NCBI RefSeq assembly: GCF_033807715.1
Contig: NC_084591.1
Span: forward strand, 47,026,368-47,090,367
Direction: 5' to 3'
DNA: 64,000 nt
Source of the DNA: Cololabis saira
Taxonomy: Eukaryota > Chordata > Actinopteri > Beloniformes > Belonidae
Shown: piece by piece, positions 21,906-34,111 of the stretch
Layout: the number at the start of each line of letters is the position of its first letter
Numbering within the stretch: position 1 is the stretch's first letter
Translations under genes and position numbers: made by a program
Notes under the pieces: generated by a model
Databases searched by the model: none
What the model was told of the DNA's origin: nothing
What the model saw: only the letters and a program-made list of their open reading frames with translations

Positions 21906-22378
21906 AATAAAATGGAAATGGGACACATCTGTTGGTTGAATCCTGCCATTTTTTCAAAGGAAAATGATTATTGTGGTCACCTGGACTTGGTTTTGGTCTT
22001 ATATTGTGATTATACAACTGATTGTTATTTGCATCAGGGCCAGCCGCTCCATTATCACCAAATGTTGAAATTTTAGTCAAAACCGAGTCTGTCAGATTCC
22101 TATTAGAAGATCAGATTAAAGCTTACCACTACTGTGTGCCTGTTAATGTGACTGCAGCAGTTACTGTAAAGTCTGAACAAAATAGTAAGTGTAAATGTTA
22201 TAAAGTTCAACCTGTAGCACAATTGTTTTTCATTTTTCCAGAAAAGCAGCACCAATATCATTCAGACATGAAACATAGAGGAACTGTCAGACTGCATGTC
22301 TGAGGGGAGCGTCACTTCAACTGGACCTCGTCCTTAATGTTACTTAGCAGCACCTGGGGCAGGTACATCTAATATTAA

Positions 22379-23351
22379 TAGGGGTGTAACGATACACTAA
22401 TCTCACGATACGATACACAATTTTGAGGTCAGGATAACGATACGATATTATAGCAGTATTTTTTTAACAACCTTGAATGAGGAACATATGACTGGAAAAA
22501 AATTGTCCATTATTTGAAAGACACAAAACACAAAACAATACTGTGCGTTTGCCCTATTGTTACAGTTTGTAATGTTTGTTTATGCATCTTCAGTTTCAAA
22601 CAAGTACAAATATTTAGCCACAAGCTGAATAGTTTCTCTCATGTATGATTTGACTTTTTTCTTTTCCAGAAATGTAACAACTAAAATTAAATAAATAAAT
22701 AAAAGTAAATAAATACATACAATTTTACATCATAAAAAGATTGATTCATGCTCACCTTATAAGTGTAAGAGGAGATTTATTTTTGTTAAGAAGGTTATTT
22801 TGGTAATTCAGGGTTGATTATTTTATAAATATATTCATTATATTGTGATGTAAATCAGGGACTATAATGACACTAGTCAGTTTATCTGTAGTGATTAGTC
22901 TGTTTTAGATTGGGCGGAGTGATACGCCACAGTACGGCACTAGGTGCTGTGTTGATGTTCTAAAATCCTACACTGTTGAGGAACATTAAAGTACACTGGA
23001 ACTCAGCAGAAGTTTCCCCGTGTTTATCCTACTCACCACCCCAAAAAGGTTTAATTTAATAAGGTAAGGCTTAACTCTACACCAGCCTTACATGAGTAAA
23101 AGTTCAGAGCTCAAAACCCTGCAAGAGTCCCGTGATCGGGACCAAAACGGTACTAGTTTCTTCTGAGCGGAGGAAGATTTTGGTCCGTGGGTCGAGGTGC
23201 GGTCGGCACCAATACACTGCACGTTACTAGACAACACAATAGATTAATATTAATAAACCAATATCACGATACAGTTTGTCACCTCCACGACACGTATCGT
23301 GACGATTTTGTATCGCGAAATTTCGTGGCACGATATATTGTTACACCCCTA
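22379..23351. mobile_element. hAT element with TAGGGGTGTAACGATAC ends
   Basis: Ends TAGGGGTGTAACGATACAC and ATATTGTTACACCCCTA. 8-bp flanks AATATTAA (22371-22378) and AATCTTAA (23352-23359), one mismatch. Subterminal zones are packed with ACGATAC/CGTATCG. A partial inverted copy is at 6670-7430. Confidence 0.85.
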
Positions 23352-23743
23352 AATCTTAACACCCGAAATTGATTTATCAAGATTTCTGCTAATGAAAGCC
23401 TTAAATGTACAAATCAGGTGGACTCGAGTTGAAGTTCATAAACTGTGTATCGTCTCATGGCTCTTTTCGGACTGAAAACAACAGGGACATTTTAATTTTT
23501 GGGAGACCTGAAACTCCTTTTTGTGCAGTGTGTACCTGTATCAGTCCCAACCTTAAAACAACAGACAGACAAAGTGAGTAACTAAACATCTGCTGGGAAA
23601 TTCTGCATCCTGTAATTCATATGTGTTATTTATTTTCACTATTGCCACCAACATAAACATTTTACATCTACTTAACCCACCTCCCATGATGTGAATGTGG
23701 GTGAGAAATGGAACATTAGTCTATTTTGTTACTTCTACTTTAA

Positions 23744-24809
23744 AGCAGCACAATGTAATTTTCATCTTTTGTTGAGTTTGGCGGCTCCTTTGGACAAAAG
23801 CGGTAGTGCTTTACCAGAAAGAACACTACATTTCCCATGATGCACCAGCGCGTACTGCCGGAAATGATGGTGAATGAAAAAAGACGGGACGGACTTTCAA
23901 ACCTACTTTTCTGTTTTCAGCGGTCGTTTGCAGGATGGATAGTGAAGAGGTAATGTATCTATTTTTGGCTAAACAATACAATATGATGATGTTGAAAATC
24001 ACTAAGTTCAACTTGGTTTTATTAGTGAAGTCACCCCCGCCCCCCTGTCCTGTTTCAGCCAGATAATACGCCCCAAATTATAAACTTATACGCTAGTCCA
24101 ACATACTTACTGACAAAATAAAAAAATACTTTATAACCTGTGAATAACTGAATGTTTTGCAGATCAGCCCTGCACAATTTTACAGTTCTCAGGAAACATA
24201 CTAGAAATGTTCTATACATTTTCTTTGCATTGCATTCTTTCCTCTAGTGCTGTAATTCTTTTCAATTGTATTATTATTTTATAAAGCTTCCTCATTGCAA
24301 ATTACACAATTTTATGATAACTATTATTATTCTATGTGTCTGTTGTTGATATTGTTAGTAATTTTAGAATTACCAAAACCACGCCAGCGAGTGAACGCCG
24401 GGCCAATGTTTATTCTTGTCCGGGCATTTAGCTTGTTACTCTCCCGCTTTCTTTTTTTCGCTTCCTCCGATAAAACTTTTATTTTCTTCTGTTTTTCCGC
24501 TGCTTGGGCCATGATACCAGATTCTGCTGAGCTCTGCGCTCCACGCCCCGCCCAGCTTTGTATCCACTACGAATCGGGAAGGAGGGGGAAGTGACGTATG
24601 CCGTAAAGCAGTCAAAGCCGTAAAAATGTGTAGTTTTTTAGTGTGGCAGGGTTCCTACCATGCTCCTCAAAGTTACATAGTGCCAGTGAAGGCGATACAG
24701 ACCCCTCAGACCATGACAGAGGTTCATTAAACCTGTTGGAAGTTGATGTACCATCACAATGATGATGATGAAATATTAGATTAAGCTGGAAAAATTACAT
24801 TGTGCTGCT
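23744..24809. mobile_element. TTAA-type DNA element, copy 2
   Basis: Ends AGCAGCACAATGTAATTTTC and AAATTACATTGTGCTGC, each flanked by TTAA (23740-23743, 24810-24813). Shares CGGTAGTGC...CCAGAAAGAAC and the GACGTATGCCGTAAAGCAGT segment with copy 1 at 5398-6650. No intact ORF. Confidence 0.8.
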
Positions 24810-24813
24810 TTAA

Positions 24814-25850
24814 TGTAAGTAGTAATGAACATTACAAGAATAATCAGATTCTGTGGGAAACACCAATCACTGATGAAAAAAACAGGACCTTTTTTTTTCT
24901 TTTTCCCTGAGCTGTTGCTCTGATGAACTCTCATCACTCAAAGAGTCTCAGAGTAATCAACCACTGTGCAATAATAATAATAATAATAAATACAATAGGG
25001 CCTTCGCACTGTCAGTGCTCGGGCCCTAATCATTATTATAACACAATCATATGCTGTGAAAATGCCCCTTTCAATAATCATGACTACCTCATACTGCTGC
25101 ACCTTTCACTTAAAAAAAAGCTGTCATTTGACTATTGCCTATTTGCAAACATTGCATGAAATTTGCAATGGGGATTAAAAAAACAAAAAACAAAAGTAAA
25201 ATCTGGTAGGAAAATATCCCATGATGCATCTTTACATCAGCGTTTCTTAATATCCACGACTACTCTACTCTGTTTCCTGGTTCAACACATCTGATTCAGC
25301 CGATTGGATCGCCACATGAACCTGTTACCAAGATCAGCCAAAGGGTTTTAACTATCTGGGTCTGTGCAATTAATCTAATTTTAATTCCCAAAAATCACAA
25401 AAATGATGTAATAGGAAAAAAAACTATTACTTTGCCGCATATTCTGTATTCTGAATGAAATGTAAAGTCTGTGCAATTGTCAATGAGTGAGTGGTTCCCA
25501 AGTAATAATCAAAGTCAACTGGTGTTTGCTGACTTTTACTCTGTTGGCCTGAATCATTTTTACTTGGTCTGAAATTTAAAATTCCGGCCGGCATTTTAAT
25601 ATTTTTTGCCAAAATTGTTAAGTGCAACAGAGTTTTTTTTTTAATTCAGTGAATAACCCTTTTAAATAAATTCAGATATCAGTGTTGCCCAAAATAATCT
25701 TGATTATGATTCGCCCAATCCGATTCACTGAACTAAAAATACAGTTTATCATGGTCAGTTTTGAGCAGTAATATCGCTTTAACAAACATATCGGGATCCT
25801 AGAATAGAAAGGTTATTCTATTAGTAAATTCAGTTGAATGTTATTTAAAG
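24814..25850. other. ZC3H18 intron 1 sequence, nothing firm
   Basis: AT-rich with a short AATAAT run (24970-24990). No exon, RNA gene or paired terminus recognised. Confidence 0.5.
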
Positions 25851-26807
25851 TAGGGCTGAACGATTAATTGCATTTGCGATAATATCGCGATGTGATAAAA
25901 TGAGATTTTCTAACCTCAAAGGCTGCAATTTGACCAGCCACGTGATCTGGTCACGTTGCCGGCAGGGAAAAAAAGTCAACACGTGTAACCTAAATCTACC
26001 ATGTTAGGGCTCGGCCAGGCGGGGCTTTATAAATATATGGGCTTTATAAATGTATTAAATATATGAGCGCAGAGTCGGCGTGGCGAGGAGCTGCGGACAG
26101 TGGAGTCGCGCTGTGAAGCCTGATTTATGGTTCCACGTTAAATCAGCGCGTAACCTACGCCGTAGGCTATGGCGTAGGTTGCGCGGCGACGCGCGCCATG
26201 CGGTGCGCGTACCCTACGGCATAGGCTCTGCGTCGATTTAACGCGGAACCATAACTTAGCCTTAAACTACACCTGCAGCCCGTCAGCTCATCAGGAGGTT
26301 AAACAGCGGGGCTGCGAGTTGTTCATTGCTGGTTGGTTTTGTTAACTCTGAGCTTTGTTGGTTTGTTTGTTAGTTTGCTGGTGGGTTTTTTTCTCCCTGT
26401 GATTTTTGAGTTATTTGTGAAGAAGAGTTCCCTGTGAGGAAGGTTTTTTTGTTCCCTGTGGGAGTTTTTCTGTGTTTTTCTATTAAACTACCCCTCGTTT
26501 TGGCTAAAGTTTAACCTAGTTTGGTGTCGTGTGATTGGGTTCAGAGAGAACGACCCATAACACTCGTGTGTACAGACGTGTGTAGACGTGTTAAAGAGGT
26601 AAACTACAGATTTGTTTTCTTTATTGTTGTAATCTGTGCTTTAAATAAATCTGACATTGTTTATTATAAAACAGACTGATTTATTGCTTATGTAGTTGTA
26701 AAATACATGAGAACAGGACCTTGAAAAAATATCGCATATTAAATCGCAATCGCAATATTGAGGAAAACAATCGCAATTAGATTATTTTCAAAAATCGTTC
26801 AGCCCTA
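25851..26807. mobile_element. hAT element with TAGGGCTGAACGAT ends
   Basis: Inverted ends TAGGGCTGAACGATTAATTG and AAAATCGTTCAGCCCTA. Perfect 8-bp duplication ATTTAAAG at 25843-25850 and 26808-26815. Contains a smaller Harbinger-like MITE (26115-26264) and no transposase. Confidence 0.9.
26115..26264. mobile_element. Short Harbinger-like MITE nested in the hAT
   Basis: AAGCCTGATTTATGGTTCC and GGAACCATAACTTAGCCTTA are inverted ends, with a GC-rich interior of TACGCCGTAGGC/GCGTCGA motifs shared with 2385-2773 and 40442-40991. Confidence 0.7.
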
Positions 26808-27084
26808 ATTTAAAGTACACTCAAATCAATGAATGTGTATAAAACTGATGGTGATGCAGCTGCACAGTCGTCTTTGATTTGTAAACCACACACTACGGAC
26901 ATCCCACCAAATAGACACTGTAAAGTTTTAACCACGAGGCAACAATATGGGGAGGAGGATTTAAGTGGGGCTATAAACCCAACAGGGGGAACAGGATTTG
27001 GTGTGTCTGTCCAACAGTTAAAGCCTCAGACTGCCCGGGCTCAACAATGAGAGCATGGCTAAGGCAACCTTTAGTACTTGTGTA

Positions 27085-27190
27085 ATAGGAAGAGGGTTCA
27101 ATAAGCTTTGCTTCATACTCCTTTTCAAACAACTTTTTATTGCTATTATACTTTTATTAATTATTATTAGGAAATAAAGCATTCATTCAT
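27085..27190 (+). repeat. LINE 3' tail
   Basis: GGAAGAGGGTTCAATAAGC ... CATACTCCTTTTCAAAC ... GGAAATAAAGCATTCATTC matches the form of the tail at 21735-21905; heavily truncated. Confidence 0.4.
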
Positions 27191-27246
27191 AATTTCACTT
27201 AGCATAACACTTATATTTTCTACAATAGTAAAAAAAAAGTTGCCAT

Positions 27247-27258
27247 TAGTGGTTGGGG

Positions 27259-27297
<39 letters not shown>

Positions 27298-27846
27298 GAT
27301 ATTGTTGCGCTCTCTGTTGCAATAAATCGATAAACGGACGGCAAATATAGATATTTTATTGCAACACACACAATGGATTTACGCGGTTGTCACCGCACTA
27401 TTGTTCATGCACTTTAATTTGTCCAGCTGTTCAGTGTTTACATTTACTATGCAAAATTAAGTTGCTTACTGACTATCAGTATTAGAAACAAAGCAGTGCA
27501 CTGTCCTGGTTTATAGAAAACATGTTATCAATGTTCATGCACTTTAGTTTGTCCAGCTGTACAGAGTTTACATTTACAAGCCTAGAAGGCAGTGAGGAAA
27601 TATACAAATGTACTTTCTTTGTACATTGTATGAAGTTCTGGCATTGAATAAATGCATAGCTACAGACGTTTTCCTTTTTATGGGTATTTTTTCTTTTTCA
27701 GTCACATATATCGTGATATATCGTTGATGAAATTTCTTACAATATATTGAATATCGTAGATATGGTGTATCGTGATATTATCGTTATCGTGAGCCAAATA
27801 TGACCACAGTATTGAGTCGTGAGTTACTCGTATCGTCCCAGCCCTA
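27247..27846. mobile_element. hAT MITE with TAGGGCTGGGACGATAC end and internal poly-A
   Basis: The right end reads GTATCGTCCCAGCCCTA; the left end TAGTGGTTGGGG runs into about 37 A then CGATATTG. Perfect 8-bp duplication GTTGCCAT at 27239-27246 and 27847-27854. It lies about 115 bp from the donor of coding exon 1. Confidence 0.8.
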
Positions 27847-27960
27847 GTTGCCATCCCATATTCCTGACAAAAGAGCCACTTTCAAAATTCCCATTTTAGA
27901 CCATTTACCAACTAATCAACTCACAATTTTTTTTTTTAAAACCAAAGAACAATAGCTTAC

Positions 27961-28899
27961 ATCAATCTCTCCTTCATCGATCTCTCCATCGTCTTCCTCC
28001 TTCTTCTTGTCTCTGAAGGAATCTCTGCGTATTCTCTCTGGCCCCCTGGAGTCGTCGTTCCTCCTGCTCTCCCCTCCTGGTGGAGACGGTGGGAGAATGG
28101 GCTTCTTCTCCCTTTTCTTGCTGCTCTTCTCTTCCCTCTGCTCCTCCTCCTCCTCTTCTCCCTCTCCCTTTGCTTCTTCTTCATCCTCCTCGTCCTCGTG
28201 TGCGGGGATGCTGCGCTCTTCCGGGACCTCCTCGTCGTAATCCAGCTCGTGCTCGTCCAGCTCGCGAGAAACCGAGGCCGAGTCGTCCTTCATCTCCCTC
28301 GCCACCGCGGCTCTCCTCCTCTCTTCAGCTCTCCTCCGTTCTTCCTCCTCGGCTCGGCTTTTATCTTCCTCCTCCTCCTCTTCATCCTCGTCTACCTCAG
28401 CGGGCTCGCGCTCTGCTGAAATGTCATTCCTATAGTCGTATTCTTCCTCTCCGTCTTCTCCATCGCGCTCGGCGTGGCTCCTGCTCTGCTCCGGCTCTGA
28501 GTCTGGAGACTGTGGAGTGTCGATAACTCTGTCCTCCTCCTCGTCTAGCTGCTCCCCCTGTGAGCCGTCTTCATCTCCTTCCATCAGGACGATGGTCTCG
28601 TCCTCTTGTGCCATCCCTCCCGCGTCTCCGACGGTTCCCTCATCCTCTGGATCGGACACAAAGTCGGGGACCACCTCGTCCCCCAATTCGGAATCTCTTC
28701 CTTGGTTTTCCACGGCCAACTCTTGCTCTTCATCTTCTTCGCCCAAGCTTTCGTGTTCGTCCTCTTGAAGTAGCTCACTGTCGGAGATTACCCCGTCTGC
28801 ATCTTCGCCGGGAGACTGCAGCAAGTCGCTGTTGGAGAAACCCTTCTCCTCTTCTTCAGGAGACTGAGGAGACTGGGTAGGGCTTTCGGGAGTATCCAT
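27961..28899 (-). CDS. ZC3H18: ZC3H18 coding exon 1: start codon and acidic N-terminal region
   Basis: The exon opens after a splice acceptor (pyrimidine tract then CAG at 28913-28911), so a few bases of 5' UTR (28910-28900) precede the ATG at 28899. It ends at 27961 before GTAAGC, in phase 0. The 313 codons are extremely rich in Glu, Asp and Ser, with SP/SPE motifs near the start (MDTPESP). The segment SRELDEHELDYDEEVPEE is the most conserved N-terminal block of the family. The exon ends with EDDGEIDEGEID, which continues into DDDLEEGEV of the next exon. The low-complexity acidic codons create long antisense open frames that are not genes. The start is chosen because it is the first ATG after the acceptor and matches the family N-terminus. 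Confidence 0.95.
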
Positions 28900-28910
28900 A
28901 GGAGAGGATT

Positions 28911-29409
28911 CTGCCGGAAAAAGGAAGAAAAAAAAGACTCAAGTCAAGAACCTACCGACACTTGCACCGTATAGTATAGATATGACAACATATTTTAGCC
29001 TGTGGTCTTCATGGGGGTCATCAAACACGTTGTTTATAAAATATAAACCTGTCTAAATCATCAAACGGAAATTATTCAAATTCACTTAAAGTCCAAAAAA
29101 TGATTAATAAATAATTTTCCATTGTTATGCCATGCTTTGCCGAAAGTTTAGTGTCTTGCAGAGTAATTCAATACTCTTGTAGGTCGTTGGGTGGTTAAGA
29201 CATTCTTAATTTAACTGTGATGCTGATAAATGGGCTGTGCTTAAAAAACCCTGAAAACCCCAGATTTAACAATGTGCATTACATTGTTAAATGCCAATAT
29301 ATCTGCACATATCTGCCTGCTCTTCCGCGGACAGAACCACTCACACACATAGGCCAGCGAGTTTCCCCCGCTGGCCTACGTGTGTGAGCAGTAGCGAAGC
29401 AGCAACACT
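28911..29409. other. ZC3H18 intron upstream of coding exon 1
   Basis: Contains the acceptor pyrimidine tract (28911-28940) and AT-rich intron. No other feature recognised. Confidence 0.5.
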
Positions 29410-30600
29410 TACAGCAGGGTTCCTACTTACTGATTTTATTTCTCCTTGTAATAACTAAACTATACAGTGTGATCCACTTTTCAGGCCTTGAAAACACAAC
29501 ATTGAAATTCAAGCACTTTTCAAGGATTTCAAGCACCCGTAGGAACCTGAAAATCAGTAAGATGAAACATAACTAGATGTTGACAGTATGATACAATGTA
29601 CATAATTGTGATAAAAAGTGGAAAAAATTATTATGAGTATATAGATTCCTGTAGATATTTTACCCCAGCGATAAAAGGTGCTTGAAGATTTTGAAAATGA
29701 CTCTTGAAAGTGCTTGAATTTGACCTTGAAAAAGGTGTAGGAACCCTGGATTTTATTTCTCCTTGTAATAACTAAACTATACAGTCTGATCACAATTTTG
29801 TGAAAGACACAAGGTTATAATTTCAAGCACCTAAAACTAAAATCCAAGCACTTTTCAGGCCTTGAAAACACAACATTGAAATTCAAGCACTTTCAAAGAT
29901 TTCAAATCAGTTAGATGAAACATAACTAGGTGTTTACAGCACGATACAATGTACATAATTGTGATAAAAAGCGGAAAAAATTATTATCAGTATATATATT
30001 CCTGTAGATATTTGACCCCAGCGATAAAGGTGCTTGAAGATTTTGAAAATGACCCTTGAAAGTGCTTGAGAGTGCAGGGTTCCTACACCCTTTTCAAGGT
30101 GTAGGAACCCTGGATTTTATTTCTCCTTGTAATAACTAAACTATACAGTCTGATCCCAATTCTGTGAAAGACAGTTATATTTTCAAGCACTTCAACTAAA
30201 ATTCAAGCACTTTTCAGGCCTTGAAAACACAGCATTGAAATTCAATCACTTTTAAAGGATTTCAAGCCCCCGTAGGAACCCTAATCCCCGCTGCAGGACC
30301 TGCAGCAACACTTACAGCAGGGTTCCTACTTACTGATTTTATTTCTCCTTGTAATAACTAAACTATACAGTCTGATCCCAATTTTGTGAAAGACAGAGTT
30401 ATAATTTCAAGCACTTTCAAGCACTTAAACTCAAATCCAAGCACTTTTCAGGGCTTGAAAACACAACATTGAAATTCAAGCACTTTCAAGGATTTCAAAT
30501 CAGTAAGATGAAACATAACAAGATGTTTACAGTACGATACAATGTACATAATTGTGATAAAAAGCGGAAAAAATGATTACGAGTATATTCCTGTGGATAT

Positions 30601-31019
30601 TAGAGATGCACCGATCGATCGGCAAACGATCGGTATCGGCCCGATAATGCACCTATCGGTTTTGATCGGAGATCGGAAAATAATAGTTCAAAGCGGGCCG
30701 ATCAGATGACAATTACAACAACAAACCACAGGAAAGCTTAGGCTAGTAATCTACACTTACTCTTTGAAGATGCGTCTAAGTCGTCTCTAAGAGTCTCTAA
30801 AGGGTAAAATATTGCATATTGCCTCAGCCTGCAATAAAACAGACAATTCATGATACTTTCTCATCTCCTAATTTTGATACCTAATAATACAATGTCAGTG
30901 TTGTACATGAGACGACAATATTGACTAATTTCTGGATTTCACGCTGTGATCGGTGATTGGTAGATACTGATTTTGGACATCGGTTATCAGCCCTCAAAAT
31001 CCTGATCGGTGCATCTCTA
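30601..31019. mobile_element. hAT MITE with TAGAGATGCACCGATC ends
   Basis: Inverted ends TAGAGATGCACCGATCGATC and CTGATCGGTGCATCTCTA. 8-bp flanks GTGGATAT (30593-30600) and GTAGATAT (31020-31027), one mismatch. Non-coding, with CGATCGG motifs at both ends. Confidence 0.85.
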
Positions 31020-31264
31020 GTAGATATTTTACCCTAGCGATAAAGGTGCTTGAAGATTTTAAAAATTACCCTTGAAAGTGCTTGAAAAGTGCTTGAATTT
31101 GACCTTGAAAAAGGTGTAGGAACCCTGGATTTTATTTCTCCTTGTAATAACTAAACTATACAGTCTGATCCCAATTTTGTGAAAGACACAGGGTTATAAT
31201 TTCAAGCACTTCATTTCTCCTTGTAATAACTAAACTATACAGTCTGATCCCAATTTTGTGAAAG

Positions 31265-31605
31265 ACAAAAGAGTTATAAGAGTTATTCTGCTCCTCACAG
31301 GTGGAACAAACTTCCTGTAGACCTGAGGTCTGCTCCAACTGTAGATCCTTTAAATCAGGATAAAAACATTACCGTTTACTCAAGCGTACTCTTAAATTAA
31401 ACTTACCTGCTGGACCCTTCTGCCCTTATTTTTAACAGCTTGTGCTTTTTAATATTTTACTTCTTTTCTTATCATCTTATTCTTAATTTTTTCAATCTTA
31501 TTTGTTACTTACTGTCTAATTATGTCTTGCCGCTTTTAATGTCAATATAAAGCATTTTGAATTACCTTGTGTTGAATTGTGCTGTATAAATAAATTCACC
31601 TTGCC
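31265..31605 (+). mobile_element. 5'-truncated L2-type LINE 3' end
   Basis: Begins with a coding remnant translating to WNKLPVDLRSAPTVDPFKS, the usual C-terminal end of L2/CR1-type ORF2, then a 3' UTR ending AAGCATTTTGAATTACCTTG and GAATTGTGCTGTATAAATAA. Inserted in the GGGTTCCTAC repeat cluster. Confidence 0.75.
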
Positions 31606-31689
31606 TATAATTTCAAGCACTTAAACTAAAATCCAAGCACTTTTCAGGCCTTGAAAACACAACATTGAAATTCAAGCACTTTTCAGGGA

Positions 31690-32290
31690 TTTCAAGCCCC
31701 CGTAGGAACCCTGATCCCCGCTGCAGGAGTTGCAGCAACTCTTGCAGCCGGTAGATCAGCGTTGCAGTTCCAGCAGCTGCAGATTCTGCAGCGCTGCTTC
31801 CACCGGCTGCAAGAGTTGCTGCAGAACCACAGGCCGCTACTGGCGCCGCTAAATCCCTTCAAATTCCCCCACACGGACCACAAACGCTCCCCCGCGACCC
31901 TCAACCCCGTCCCCCGGACATACAGCACCGGCCTCGGCCCGCTGTGGCTGCTCTGCTGATCAATAAAAACCCGGAGCAGTTAACAATGTTCCCTCCCTGG
32001 AGCTAAGCTAAGGCTAACAAGCACACATCCTCATTCACCGACCCGGAGCTGCTTCTTCTAGCGCGGTGTCGGCTGGCGGTAGCAACGGGCCCCCTCCCTC
32101 TTATAGCGGCTTCCAAAGAAAACTACAGTAAATACTGATGGTTTGATTTAACCACTGTGGCGGAGGAAAAAATCAAACACCCCGCACGGAGCAGCGCGAG
32201 CGGCCATCACCTTGACGTCATCAGCAGGCGACAGAGCGAAGGGGAGGGGGGAGGGGGAAGAGCGGGAGGGGGCGGGGCCAGAGACATATT
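31690..32290 (-). promoter_or_regulatory. ZC3H18: CpG-rich probable ZC3H18 promoter and 5' non-coding exon
   Basis: This stretch is richer in G+C and CpG than its AT-rich surroundings and lies about 3 kb upstream of the first coding exon, which itself begins with a splice acceptor. On the minus strand there is a TATAAG motif near 32105 and a plausible donor (GTGAAT) after 32039, which would make a short non-coding first exon. The short open frames here lack coding character. Inference only; transcript data would be needed to place the start. Confidence 0.4.
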
Positions 32291-32394
32291 AGCTGGGAGG
32301 GAATATGTCAAAAATCATAAAGATTGTGCACTTGGTGACAAGTTTTTGATATTTGGCATGGTGGTAGTTTATGGGCTCAAATTAAAGCCATAAA

Positions 32395-32765
32395 TATTTT
32401 GTATCTGTAAATAAACTTTGTACTTGTAGAAATGTTTTGTACTTGTAGGAATATTTTGTGCATCTGCAAAAAAAATTGGTACAAATATTTTGTGCATGTG
32501 CAAAAAAAATTGGTACTTGTAGAAATATTTTGTGCATGTGCAAAACATATTTGTACTTTTAGAAATATTTTGTGCATGTGGAAAACATATTTGTACTTGT
32601 AGAAATATTTTGTGCATGTGTAGAACATTTTTGTAGCTGTGGAATTAATTCTTCTGTGTGCAACATTGGATATACAAAGCTACAAACTTTTTTTACAAAA
32701 GCTACAAACTTTTTTTACAAAAGCTACAAACTTTTTTCCAAAAGCTACAAACTTTTTTTACAACT
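32395..32765. repeat. Two adjacent minisatellites
   Basis: 32395-32635 holds about six degenerate copies of a 40-bp unit containing TTTTGTGCATGTGCAAAA and TTGTACTTGTAGAAATA. 32680-32765 holds four copies of a 22-bp unit containing AAAGCTACAAACTTTTTT. They lie between the candidate ZC3H18 promoter and a hAT element. Confidence 0.8.
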
Positions 32766-32888
32766 ACGAGTTATGGCACTGTTTTGACGTGCCAAAACCA
32801 TGGATGTATTATATCAGGGGTTCCCAACCTTTTTTGTGCCAAGGACCAGCAGAATTATAAACAAAAAGCTCAGGGACCGGTTGACAAT

Positions 32889-33317
32889 TTATGTCAATTT
32901 TAATAAACATTTTAGAAAAAAACAATGCATTTTAAAGTGCAGGCTATCATCAGCGACGTTAGCTGATGTTGTGGCCTTTAAAACTTGCTTCTGCAAATCT
33001 AACTCACGTTTTTTCCTTTCGAAAAAATCCACTGGTTTGTCTTTGAGAGAAGGATGTTTTGTATTTAAGTGTCTTTGGAGCTTGGATGGCTTCATTGCTT
33101 CGTTGGCGAGCGTTTCTCCACATAAAATACATAGTGTGTTTGGCGCCTCCAAATCGCCCGTTGCAACAAATCCGTATTTTATATACATAATGTCGTACTT
33201 ACGATTAAAGCTTTTGCTTTTCTTTTTGGTAGGATTTTCCACTTGTTCATCACCATTTCTTTTACTCGAACAACCAGTAAAGAAACGGCTCATGGAGGTT
33301 TGCTGAGGTCCGCTCAT
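32889..33317 (-). pseudogene. hAT transposase N-terminal fragment with BED zinc finger
   Basis: 142 codons. A basic Ser/Lys segment (SKRNGDEQVENPTKKKSKSF) is followed by the finger CILCGETLANEAMKPSKLQR-HLNTKHP (C-x2-C then H-x4-H), then DKPVDFFERKKRELDLQKQ. This matches the N-terminus of domesticated and active ZBED5/SCAND3-like hAT transposases. The catalytic hAT core and dimerisation region are absent, and the frame ends within the terminal repeat. Confidence 0.75.
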
Positions 33318-34111
33318 CTCTGCAGCTGACTGAACCTAACCTGCATACAGCACCCGTGCATTGCGCTGTTCAGTCCGGTCGGGTACCAGAACTTATTGTC
33401 CGCCAAGCCATGACAGGGCTGCCACTCAAAGAAACACATTTCGATTTATACAAGTTTTTGAAGAAATGATATGACAAAAAAATGCAAAAATTGTTTTCTT
33501 AAATTTAGTATGAGGTTGCTTTTATTATGTGGCAAATGATAATAAACACGAGAAAGATGGGTACTTCAATGAAAAATAGATATTTTATTCAACTTTGCTG
33601 CTGTCATTCATGCAGGGAGACACCTAAAACATGCTGGATAGGTCTCTCCAGGACCGGAGTTGGAGACCCCTGTATTATGCTCTTATTTATTCATGTAATA
33701 ATATACAGGTGGAGGTCGGAAAATTTGAATATATTGCAAAACTTCATTCGTAGTAAATTCAACTTAAGGTGAAACAAATATTATTTCCCACTACATGCAA
33801 AGTGAGATATTTCAAGCCTTTATTTGTTATAATTTTGATGATTAGCCTATGGCTCACAGTTTATGAAAACCCCAAATAAAAAATCTCAAAAAATTCATTA
33901 AACAATTCAATCATCAAAATTATAACAAATAAAGGATTAACATATATTGTTTTGCTTGTAATGAGACTATGTAATATACATGTATTACGCGTATAACCAT
34001 CTCCCGACGAATATTTAATTCTCTGCGCATTAATTCTGCACCTTCATCAATTGTGTCTTCATCAAAAGGACATGCCATGTTCGTGACAATGGACTTCTAA
34101 TATATATATGC

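Larger units (their letters stand above)
29410..31720. repeat. Tandem cluster of GGGTTCCTAC-ended palindromic elements
   Basis: At least four related units of about 330-400 bp lie side by side. Each has ATTTTATTTCTCCTTGTAAT, ACTAAACTATACAGTCTGAT, AAGCACTTTTCAGGCCTTGA and GGTGCTTGAAGATTTTGAAA, bordered by GTAGGAACCCT or AGGGTTCCTAC. Two foreign insertions (30601-31019 and 31265-31605) split later units. Sequence style resembles the CAGGGTTCATAC MITE at 9412-9939. Confidence 0.7.
1..32150 (-). other. ZC3H18: ZC3H18 gene span (partial; 3' part beyond the left edge)
   Basis: Nine coding exons on the minus strand (28899-27961, 21181-21097, 17773-17625, 17510-17415, 14587-14445, 13531-13502, 12248-12101, 9191-8926, 1044-859) join in consistent phase with GT/AG borders into about 680 codons. 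The order is an acidic N-terminus, one CCCH zinc finger, a proline-rich stretch, a conserved VLKKATIRKEQEPDFEEKRF-type block, a YDYE/WRGGQYENFRV block, an Arg/Glu repeat region and a DEWKDPWRRSKSP block. This is the vertebrate ZC3H18 (NHN1) layout. The family protein is nuclear and links the cap-binding complex/ARS2 to the RNA exosome and to mRNA export factors. The Ser/Arg-rich and C-terminal exons are not in the window. The 5' non-coding exon is inferred to lie near 32.04-32.15 kb. Introns are filled with transposons. Confidence 0.93.

Noticed and set aside
28007..28880. Several plus-strand open frames of 70-150 codons rich in Ser/Pro
   Set aside because: They are the complement of the Glu/Asp-rich ZC3H18 exon; low-complexity antisense frames.
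31692..31928. Cys-rich 78-codon frame near the ZC3H18 promoter
   Set aside because: Lies in the CpG-rich, CTGCAG-rich promoter zone, with no homologue recognised; likely chance.
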